Part shown: positions 1 through 6,260 of the stretch, one piece after another
How the letters are laid out: every line of letters begins with the position of its first letter
How positions within the stretch are numbered: the first letter of the stretch is position 1
Assembly: GCA_028872685.1 (NCBI GenBank)
Contig: JAPKEI010000035.1
Location: forward strand, 1 to 13,284
Source of the DNA: Verrucomicrobiota bacterium
Lineage (GTDB): Bacteria > Verrucomicrobiota > Verrucomicrobiia > Limisphaerales > UBA1100
Reading direction: 5' to 3'
Length of the DNA: 13,284 bases
Program-made: the position numbers and the translations under genes
The notes under the pieces: model-generated
The model's input: only the letters and a program-made list of their open reading frames with translations
Databases searched by the model: none
Told to the model about the DNA's origin: nothing

Positions 1-652
1 CGGCGGACACGTCGGCGATGCTGCCGTTGAGCCAAATGGCGGTGTCGATGCAGTGGGCGAGCAAATCACCAGTGACGCCACTGCCGGCGGCCGCGGCGTC
101 CAAGCGCCAAAGGCCTTCGCCGCCTTGCGGGAGGTCGGCGCTGATGGTCCAGTCCTGCAGGAAGTTGGCGCGATAATGGAAAATCTGGCCGAGCTTGCCG
201 CTGTCGATGATTTGTTTGGCAAGCGTGACGGCGGGCACGCGGCGGTAATTATACCAAACCGTATTCGGCACGCCGGCTTTCTCGACAGCGTCGACCATCG
301 GTAAACTTTCGTCGGCAGTGCGGGCGAGGGGTTTTTCGCAGAGCACCATCTTGCCCGCTTCGGCTGCGGCGATGGCCACCTCAGCGTGTTGGTCGTTGGG
401 TGTGCAAATGTCGATCGCGTCGATGTCATCGCGCTTGAGTAGTTCGCGCCAATCGGTTTCGAAACTCTCATAGCCCCACTGCTCGGCGAAAGCCTTGGTG
501 CGGTCCTCCGTGCGGCCGCACACCGCTTTGAGCACGGGCCGGTGGCCGAGGTCCGGAAAAAAGTCGCTAACGCGCTTGTACCCATTCGTGTGAGTGCGGC
601 CCATAAAGCCGTAGCCGACGAGCCCGATATTGAGGGATTTCTTTTCGCTCAT
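1..652 (-). CDS. Gfo/Idh/MocA family NAD(P)-dependent oxidoreductase, N-terminal part (cut by left edge)
   Basis: The reverse strand encodes 217 codons from ATG at 652-650 to the window edge with no stop. A Rossmann nucleotide-binding motif GLVGYGFMG lies at residues 10-18, followed by CTPNDQH (83-89) and the family-defining EKP at 106-108, whose Lys is normally catalytic. WYNYRRVPA (133-141) and GDLLAHCID (195-203) match the start of the substrate domain. Family members oxidise or reduce sugars, inositols and their derivatives in the cytoplasm; no signal peptide is visible. The gene starts 13 bp after the TIM-barrel isomerase, so the two are probably co-transcribed and act on the same carbohydrate. 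No Shine-Dalgarno precedes the ATG, only an A/T run. About 40 percent of a typical 350-400 residue protein is missing, so the exact substrate cannot be named. The family call is secure. Confidence 0.93.
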   Translation of the reverse strand, partial: MSEKKSLNIGLVGYGFMGRTHTNGYKRVSDFFPDLGHRPVLKAVCGRTEDRTKAFAEQWGYESFETDWRELLKRDDIDAIDICTPNDQHAEVAIAAAEAGKMVLCEKPLARTADESLPMVDAVEKAGVPNTVWYNYRRVPAVTLAKQIIDSGKLGQIFHYRANFLQDWTISADLPQGGEGLWRLDAAAAGSGVTGDLLAHCIDTAIWLNGSIADVSA

Positions 653-665
653 GATTATTAAAAAA

Positions 666-1694
666 TTACTCCCAGCCGTGGGCATCTCGGACGTCGATCA
701 TCGCTTTGAGGATGGCGTTCCAGGTGTCGGGGTTTTCGAGTGTGGCGTTGGGGAACATGCAGCCATCCCAGCAGATGTGTTCGATGCCGCGGTCGGCGGC
801 ACCTTTGAGCCAGTAGCCGGCGCATTTTGTGATATCGAGTTTGCCGTTGGGATCATCGGCGGGGCAGTGTTTGCCGGTCTTGTCGTGGTCGCCTGCGCCG
901 TGTACTTCGCCATCGTTTTGGGCGACGTGGAAATCGATCGTCCACGGGCGGAGGGCATCGGCTACTTTTTCGTAGGCCGTCCAAAATTCTTCTTCGCTGT
1001 GATCTTTTTTGAGCAGCGCATCATCCGGTGCGTTGTACCCGAGCATAAAGGTGTAAGTGTGTGCTAGGTCAGCTTGGAATCCGAGGGATTCGGGCATGCC
1101 AACTTCTTCCATCAAGGCCAATGACGCTTTCCAAGAATGGAGGCCGGCCCAGCAGACTTCGCCTTCGGCGGCCAATCGTTCGCCATGATCAGCGGCGATC
1201 TTAGCGGCTTCTTTAAAGGTTGCGGCGATGCGTTTAATGTTGCTGCTTGGATCTTCAAGGAACGATGCCACCCCAAATTCTGCAGAGTCGATGCGGATCA
1301 CGCCGCGCTTGCGGGCGCCGTGTTCGTTGAACACCTTGGCAATACGGCAGGCCATTTTGACAGCCTCAAGGAACTTGCCTTGCTGCTCGTCAGTGCCCAT
1401 CGCCGAATCGCCCACGGTGCCGGGCCAAACAGGTGCCACCAGTGAGCCGATGTCGAAGCCTTTGCCCTGAATGAGGTCGGCGATGCCTTTTAGCTCATCA
1501 TCGCTAGCCTTGGGATTGGTGTGCGGCAGGAAAAGAAAATAATCGATGCCATCAAATTTCTGTCCATCCACCTCGGCAGCTGCGGTGAGATCGAGCATGT
1601 GCTCGAGGCTGATGGGCGGTTCCTGACCTTCGTCGGCACCTTTGCCGACGAGTCCGGGCCACATGGCATTATGAAGTTTGGGAGTATTACTCAT
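666..1694 (-). CDS. Sugar phosphate isomerase/epimerase (xylose-isomerase-like TIM barrel)
   Basis: This 342-residue cytoplasmic protein has the AP-endonuclease-2/xylose-isomerase-like TIM barrel layout. Candidate metal ligands are Glu178, Asp209 and His212 in FQADLAHT, and His256 in DFHVAQNDG. The barrel is longer than the usual 260-290 residues because of polar His/Cys/Asp-rich stretches around 256-291 and a CWDGCMF segment near 309-315. Relatives isomerise or epimerise ketoses and inosose-type intermediates using a divalent metal. It is the first gene of a probable two-gene unit with the Gfo/Idh/MocA gene 13 bp downstream, a pairing typical of sugar or inositol catabolism. It starts 100 bp after typA on the same strand. 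The leader has no Shine-Dalgarno but contains AATCAAACC, also found before the ThuA-like gene. The family is well supported; the substrate is unknown. Confidence 0.88.
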   Translation of the reverse strand: MSNTPKLHNAMWPGLVGKGADEGQEPPISLEHMLDLTAAAEVDGQKFDGIDYFLFLPHTNPKASDDELKGIADLIQGKGFDIGSLVAPVWPGTVGDSAMGTDEQQGKFLEAVKMACRIAKVFNEHGARKRGVIRIDSAEFGVASFLEDPSSNIKRIAATFKEAAKIAADHGERLAAEGEVCWAGLHSWKASLALMEEVGMPESLGFQADLAHTYTFMLGYNAPDDALLKKDHSEEEFWTAYEKVADALRPWTIDFHVAQNDGEVHGAGDHDKTGKHCPADDPNGKLDITKCAGYWLKGAADRGIEHICWDGCMFPNATLENPDTWNAILKAMIDVRDAHGWE

Positions 1695-1794
1695 GATAGG
1701 TTTGATTGATTAAACACTGAGGTACGGCGGCCAAGGTATCAACATAGCCGAGGCGTTCAACCTCAAAGTGCTATAGAATTCCCTCGTGTCCGGA

Positions 1795-3624
1795 TTACGC
1801 CAACTGCATTGAGCGTTGTTTCTCGGAGCGTTTGCGGTCGTGTTCGTTGAGGATTTTTTTACGGAGACGAAGAGTACTGGGCGTGGCTTCGACATATTCG
1901 TCGGGGGCGATATATTCGAGGGCGCGCTCGAGGCTGAGGGTCATCGGGGCATTTAGAATAATGCCTTTGCCGTCGCCTTGGGAGCGGAAGTTGTTGAGGT
2001 GCTTGGGGCGGATGGGGTTCACGGGGAGATCATTGTCGCGGGCGTTTTCGCCGATGATCATTCCTTTGTAAACTCTGTCGCCGGGGACGACGAGCATTCG
2101 GCCGCGGCCTTGGAGGGTGTCCAGCGCGTAGGCGGTCACGGTGCCGTCTTCCATGCTGACGAGGGCGCCAGTGCGGCGGGCGGGGATTTCGCCGGTGTCG
2201 GGTGCGTACTCGTGAAAGAGATGGCTCATAATGCCCTCGCCGCGTGTGAAGTTGAGCAGCTCGACCTCGAAGCCGATGAGCCCGCGCGTGGGCACGAACG
2301 CCTCGAGAGTCATGCGATCGCCGGCGGGGGCCATATCGGTAACGTTGCCCTTGCGGGTGGCGAGCGCTTCCATCACATCACCCACGGCGTCCTTCGGCAC
2401 CTCGAGAAAAACTTTTTCAATCGGCTCGAGCCACTTGCCGTTTTCGTCCTGATGCTTCAGTACCTCGGGCCGGCTGACGAGCACCTCGTAACCTTCGCGC
2501 CGCATTTGCTCGACCAGCACGGCAATCTGCATTCCGCCCCGGCCGGTGACGTGGAAAATTTTGCTGTTATCCGTCTGCGCGACTTGCAGCGAAACATTCG
2601 CGCGCCCTTCCCGTTCGAGCCGGTCCCAAATGCTGCGGGCGGTAACTTTCTTGCCGTCCAATCCCGCGAGCGGTCCGTCGTTCACGGCAAAGGCCATTTT
2701 AATTGTCGGCGGATCGATGGGCTTGAAGGGCAGCGCCGGTCGGTCGAGGCTGTCCACTAGGGTTTCGCCAATGAGAATATCCGGCAAGCCCGCTACGCCC
2801 ACGATGTCGCCCGCGTGGGCTTCCTCGATTTGGATTTGCTTCAGCCCCTCAAAATGAAACAGCGCCGTCACTTTGCCCGCCACCGGCTCGGCCTCGCCGC
2901 GCAAGCCGAAGAGAGGATCGCCCACGCGAATGGTGCCCGTGCGGATTTTTCCAAACCCAATCCGGCCGAGGTAATCCGAGTAGCTCACATTGGCGACCGC
3001 AATCCGATAGCCCTCGCCCTCGTCACTGCTCGGCGCGGGCACGCGCTCAAGAACCATATCAAACAACGGCGTCATATCGCCGCCGAGTTTTGTGTGATCC
3101 GTCGTCGCGTAGCCATCCTTTGCGCTCGCGTAAATATAAGGAAAATCCAACTGTTTATCCGTGGCGCCCAATGCGATGAACAACTCAAACACCTGATCCA
3201 AAACCCAATCCGGCCGCGCGTGATCGCGGTCGATTTTATTGATCACCACAATCGGCTGCGCGCCGGCTTCCAAAGCCTTGCGCAGCACAAACCGTGTCTG
3301 CGCCTGCGGCCCCTCCTTCGCATCCACGAGCAGCAACACGCCATCGATCATGCTCAGCGACCGCTCCACCTCGCCGCCAAAATCCGCGTGCCCCGGCGTG
3401 TCCACGATATTCACGTGATGCTCGCGATACTCAAACGCCGCATTCTTCGCCTTAATCGTGATTCCCTTCTCGCGCTCCAGATCCATCGAATCCATGATTC
3501 GCTCCTCCTGAGCGATCGCTTGATTTTCCCGAAACGTCCCTGTTTGCTTGAGAAAACAATCCACCAACGTGGTCTTCCCATGATCCACGTGCGCAATAAT
3601 CGCAATATTTCTGATATGCTCCAT
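1795..3624 (-). CDS. typA: Translational GTPase TypA/BipA
   Basis: The 609-residue product matches the normal TypA/BipA length of about 605-615. GTPase motifs are complete: P-loop AHVDHGKT (11-18), switch I REKGITI (51-57), DTPGHADF (75-82), NKID (129-132) and SAK (167-169). EF-G-like domains follow, then the TypA-specific C-terminal region with KHLNNFRSQGDGKGIIL and a basic tail. TypA binds the 70S ribosome near the A site and supports growth under stress and ribosome assembly. The start is well fixed: MEHIRNIAII is the standard N-terminus and a GGGGGAA purine run sits 5 bases before ATG. That run can pair with an upstream pyrimidine run, so translation might be gated by a hairpin. The neighbours are metabolic and unrelated. 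This is a core housekeeping gene with no sign of transfer. Confidence 0.97.
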   Translation of the reverse strand: MEHIRNIAIIAHVDHGKTTLVDCFLKQTGTFRENQAIAQEERIMDSMDLEREKGITIKAKNAAFEYREHHVNIVDTPGHADFGGEVERSLSMIDGVLLLVDAKEGPQAQTRFVLRKALEAGAQPIVVINKIDRDHARPDWVLDQVFELFIALGATDKQLDFPYIYASAKDGYATTDHTKLGGDMTPLFDMVLERVPAPSSDEGEGYRIAVANVSYSDYLGRIGFGKIRTGTIRVGDPLFGLRGEAEPVAGKVTALFHFEGLKQIQIEEAHAGDIVGVAGLPDILIGETLVDSLDRPALPFKPIDPPTIKMAFAVNDGPLAGLDGKKVTARSIWDRLEREGRANVSLQVAQTDNSKIFHVTGRGGMQIAVLVEQMRREGYEVLVSRPEVLKHQDENGKWLEPIEKVFLEVPKDAVGDVMEALATRKGNVTDMAPAGDRMTLEAFVPTRGLIGFEVELLNFTRGEGIMSHLFHEYAPDTGEIPARRTGALVSMEDGTVTAYALDTLQGRGRMLVVPGDRVYKGMIIGENARDNDLPVNPIRPKHLNNFRSQGDGKGIILNAPMTLSLERALEYIAPDEYVEATPSTLRLRKKILNEHDRKRSEKQRSMQLA

Positions 3625-3627
3625 AAG

Positions 3628-3643
3628 TTCCCCCCGAAGGGAA
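3628..3643 (-). promoter_or_regulatory. Hairpin overlapping the typA ribosome binding site
   Basis: On the minus strand the leader reads CUUCCCUUCGGGGGGAACUU directly before the typA ATG. UUCCC (3643-3639) can pair with GGGAA (3032-type run at 3632-3628), or CCC can close on GGG around a UUCG tetraloop. Either fold buries the Shine-Dalgarno purines. The pairing is seen in the sequence; a regulatory role is inference. Confidence 0.35.
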
Positions 3644-3775
3644 GCCGAGGACTATGCCTGCCTTTGATCCACTACACAAGAAAAAGCGGCAAAAATGTGG
3701 AGTGCAGTGGAGGTCACGGTTAGATTAACAAAATCTTGATTCCCTTATGTCGGAGATCCCTTCCACGCCCGTCGA

Positions 3776-3993
3776 ATGAATTTCGTTTTACTTAAATATG
3801 GCGACCTTCATGTTTTTTGGATTTCCTGCAGCCGTGGTGCATTCGGCTTTTGTTGGCGGCCAGCTATCTTTTCTATATGGCATGGGATGTACGTTTTGTG
3901 GCGTTGCTGCTGGCTTCGAGCACTACCTACTATTTGTGTGGTCTGGGGATTGCCAACAAACAGGAATCGCTAGAAAGAATAGATGCGCTTGCC
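3776..3993 (+). pseudogene. Degenerate N-terminal remnant of an MBOAT (AlgI-like) O-acyltransferase gene
   Basis: Three successive plus-strand frames each carry part of what looks like one MBOAT N-terminus. Frame 2 gives MNFVLLKY from 3776, frame 3 gives TFMFFGFPAAVV from about 3804, and frame 1 gives RLLLAASYLFYMAWDVRF then VALLLASS and YYLCGLGIA from about 3847 to 3957. The last part closely resembles the first transmembrane pair of AlgI/DltB-type acyltransferases, with the SYxFY and W-D-R-F signature and a following GLGIA helix. Two frame changes separate the pieces, and the frame runs on into unrelated sequence after about 3993 with no further MBOAT helices, so over 85 percent of a normal 450-500 residue protein is missing. 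Hand-counted G+C for 3781-3960 is about 46 percent, lower than the flanking genes appear. A short expressed membrane peptide from TTG 3817 is a less likely alternative. Confidence 0.5.
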
Positions 3994-4127
3994 CTGCTGC
4001 CCGGGGTGCGGCTCGCCCATCTTCGGCGTATCCATATTCATATGGGGGCCGGAGTAGCGAAGGAGGGCTAGGGGTTACTACAAGTCAGAGGGCGGCTTGT
4101 TTGTTCATATCGAACTTGTTGGCGCAG

Positions 4128-4901
4128 TTATTCCTCTGTATCCAATCGCCCTGCCGCCCAGAGCAGGCCTCGAGAGACATAGCCTATGAACACCGGGTCT
4201 TTGAAGGTGGCATCTGAATGGCCGTAGGTGGTTCCAAAAACACGAGCCTTGCCATACTGATGTGTCCAGATCACCGCATGTTCTTTTTTGTCCCGTTCAC
4301 TCACGGAGGTGGCCAGTGCCTTGGCGTTGGGCCAAAGTTTTTCAATTACATAAAGTTCATCCTTAGGCGTCTTCCAGTCGTCGGGCATGCCCTTGAGGAT
4401 GGGGTGGTTCCTGATCACTTTCTTCACTGAATACGTACTCTGATGCTCATGACGCTTGCTGGTCACACCTAAAAATTTTCGCCAATCATCAAAACTTGAC
4501 GCCCTATAAGTGTGCATCGCGCAGTGGATGACCACGGCCGGCACCCCGGCTTCATGTGCCTTGGTAACCGACTGCACGTAGGCCTTGTCGCTGGTGTTAG
4601 CAAAACACTCATTATGCACCACCACGTCGTACCCCTTTGCCCAGTTTGGGTTCTTGTAGAGCGGGATCATCGCCTTGGTGCTCTTGCCTCCCTCATTGAT
4701 GACTGTCCAGTCCACCTTCGCATGTTTCGCCACGCCATCAATCAGAGCCTTGCTTTGAAAAATGTAATTGTGGCAGCAACCACCGGTGATCAGCAAAGCT
4801 CGAAGGGGTTTTTGTTTTTTGTCTTCGGCAACACCGACTTGCGCAATCAAAAGCGTGAAGGCAGCGACAAAGAAACGACGAGTAATGATTTTAAGTTTCA
4901 T
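4128..4901 (-). CDS. Secreted ThuA-like domain protein
   Basis: The 257-residue product begins with a signal peptide, MKLKIITRRF then a hydrophobic core to AQVGVA, with likely cleavage near residue 25. The mature part matches the ThuA-like class I glutamine-amidotransferase-like fold: LLITGGCCHNY after the first strand, YDVVVHNECF, VVIHCAMHTYR in place of the nucleophile elbow, and WTHQYGKARVFGTTYGHS near the C-terminus. ThuA was first linked to trehalose utilisation, but its biochemical activity is unclear and most PVC homologues are exported proteins encoded beside sugar-degradation genes. It is the last gene of a probable operon, starting 7 bp after the cupin gene. The leader AATTAATCAAACC lacks a Shine-Dalgarno and overlaps the cupin stop codon region. 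The family is secure; the function is not. Confidence 0.9.
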   Translation of the reverse strand: MKLKIITRRFFVAAFTLLIAQVGVAEDKKQKPLRALLITGGCCHNYIFQSKALIDGVAKHAKVDWTVINEGGKSTKAMIPLYKNPNWAKGYDVVVHNECFANTSDKAYVQSVTKAHEAGVPAVVIHCAMHTYRASSFDDWRKFLGVTSKRHEHQSTYSVKKVIRNHPILKGMPDDWKTPKDELYVIEKLWPNAKALATSVSERDKKEHAVIWTHQYGKARVFGTTYGHSDATFKDPVFIGYVSRGLLWAAGRLDTEE

Positions 4902-4908
4902 GGTTTGA

Positions 4909-6189
4909 TTAATTGAATTTCCGATTGCGGTAGGCGCCCATTTCGGGAGCGTCCTTGTTTACTTCCGGCCCGAAGTAGCGCAGCAGCACGAGCGGCTCGG
5001 TGTCGCTGGTGTTTTCAAAAGTCACGCCAGCTTTTGCCCCAGCTTCGGTGCAGAAGTATTCATCCTCAGTCAGCTCGTGGAAGCGGATGAGCTTCGGGCT
5101 GTTCAGAGGCTGGCCGTTGATGGTGCCTTTGCCCTGCACGCAGATGCCACCCCAAGCGCCTTTGTCCTTAATGGTGCATTTGGTGCCGGGATCCACGGTG
5201 AGTTCCTTGGCGGTAAATAGCTGTTCCTTTTTGATGCGGCCGTAAACAATCCAGCGGTCCACATAGCCTTCCTTGCGAGTGTCGGCCACCGGGATGGGCT
5301 CGAGGTAATGGTTGTCCTTGAAGTTCGGGTCCACATTGCCGGCCCAATCGAGCTGGTTAACGATGAAATCAAGATCCTTGTGCTTGCTCTTGGGCATGTC
5401 TTTGACCAACAAACTCCACGGCACTTCGCGGCCTTCGACGAGATTCTGATACATGCCGAACACATCACTGCCCCATTGTGGTTCATAGGTGCACAGACTG
5501 CCTGGAGCATGCAATACGCACGGTGGAATCAGCCAGCCGGTTCCGGGTTTGAGTCGGTAAGCCTTGGAGAGGTCAAGGATACCGTTGTCACCTTTGTTCC
5601 AATCCTCCAGACACCGGCGAATCTGCGCTTTGGTGGTGCCGGGTTCGAGGCCCATAAAGGTGTAGGGGAAATTATTGCCTACGTTGTTATGTTGTGGCGG
5701 AAAGTAGTAGCTTTCAGGTTTGCCCTCTTGGCCCACCAGCTTGGCCTGCTTGGCATTCTGGTGCATGTGGTGTGGAATGGGACCCATATTGTCGAAGAAC
5801 TTCGAGTACACCGGCCACTTGCCGTATTTATTCCAGATACGTTTGCCGATGATGTCCGCGCCGCATTCGGCTACTGCTTCACGTAAGGTGAAGCGGTTGC
5901 GTCCGTGGACCACGTAGCTCAGGCCCTCGTCGGGTACACGACCCTCATTGGCGGCCTCGGTGGTGGATCCAAACCAGCGCTCGTCAATGCCGCCACGGTT
6001 GAGGCCATAGGCATAGGTGTCATCGGGGTGCAGCTTTAACCGCAAGCCCGGCTGCAGGAACGAACGTGGCACCCACGCAGGCGCCAGTCGCAGCAGCCCC
6101 CCTGTCGCCTCCAGTGCGGCATCCACGTGTTTGCGGACATTCTTTTTAACAGTCTTGAGTTGCTTAACGGATTTCGGAGCAATAGCCAT
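4909..6189 (-). CDS. Phosphomannose-isomerase-like cupin protein
   Basis: This 426-residue protein has no signal peptide and appears cytoplasmic. It resembles class I phosphomannose isomerase in order and motifs: GGIDERWFGSTTEA (67-80), PVYSKFFD (126-133), the metal cluster HHMHQ (140-144), GKPESYYF with Glu159 in the position of the PMI metal-binding Glu, and GWLIPPCVLHAPG with His227 as a fourth ligand. A second, less conserved cupin half follows from about residue 315, with GTINGQP resembling a beta-strand turn. I recall near-identical uncharacterised proteins as common in PVC bacteria, which is memory and not a search. It lies 71 bp after the copper-propeller gene and 7 bp before the ThuA-like gene. 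A sugar or sugar-phosphate isomerase is the best guess; an oxygen-dependent cupin enzyme is an alternative. Confidence 0.82.
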   Translation of the reverse strand: MAIAPKSVKQLKTVKKNVRKHVDAALEATGGLLRLAPAWVPRSFLQPGLRLKLHPDDTYAYGLNRGGIDERWFGSTTEAANEGRVPDEGLSYVVHGRNRFTLREAVAECGADIIGKRIWNKYGKWPVYSKFFDNMGPIPHHMHQNAKQAKLVGQEGKPESYYFPPQHNNVGNNFPYTFMGLEPGTTKAQIRRCLEDWNKGDNGILDLSKAYRLKPGTGWLIPPCVLHAPGSLCTYEPQWGSDVFGMYQNLVEGREVPWSLLVKDMPKSKHKDLDFIVNQLDWAGNVDPNFKDNHYLEPIPVADTRKEGYVDRWIVYGRIKKEQLFTAKELTVDPGTKCTIKDKGAWGGICVQGKGTINGQPLNSPKLIRFHELTEDEYFCTEAGAKAGVTFENTSDTEPLVLLRYFGPEVNKDAPEMGAYRNRKFN

Positions 6190-6260
6190 GGTTTAGTCTT
6201 GGTTCGATAATGGGCCGCAGTGGTTAGCCCAAATATTTCATTGGTTCAACGTTATAGAAC

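Larger units (their letters stand above)
3625..4127. other. Intergenic region between typA and the ThuA-like gene
   Basis: These 503 bp separate two minus-strand genes. The typA leader occupies the left end and should hold its promoter, but I could not pick out convincing -10 and -35 boxes. The middle (3776-3993) holds the MBOAT relic. In 3994-4127 I see no recognisable protein, RNA gene or strong terminator stem; the open plus-strand frames there have no family resemblance. Confidence 0.6.

Noticed and set aside
1750..1764. GAGG/CCTC inverted repeat between typA and the isomerase
   Set aside because: Four base pairs without a following T run is within chance expectation.
1978..2760. A 260-codon open frame on the plus strand opposite typA
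   Set aside because: It is antisense to a complete, highly conserved TypA and its translation is low-complexity without family motifs. The similar long frames at 2815-3723, 7248-8126 and 12358-12987 are rejected for the same reason.
3647..3680. Possible typA promoter with TTGTGT and CATAGT spaced 17 bases apart on the minus strand
   Set aside because: Only 3 and 4 of 6 positions match consensus, which is too weak to list as a feature.
3798..4217. A 139-codon plus-strand frame through the typA/ThuA gap
   Set aside because: Only its first part resembles MBOAT sequence; the rest has no family resemblance and it runs into the antisense of the ThuA-like gene. It is better read as part of the relic.
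6211..6231. Inverted repeat TGGGC/GCCCA between the propeller and cupin genes
   Set aside because: A 5-bp stem with an 11-base loop and no T run is too weak to call a terminator.
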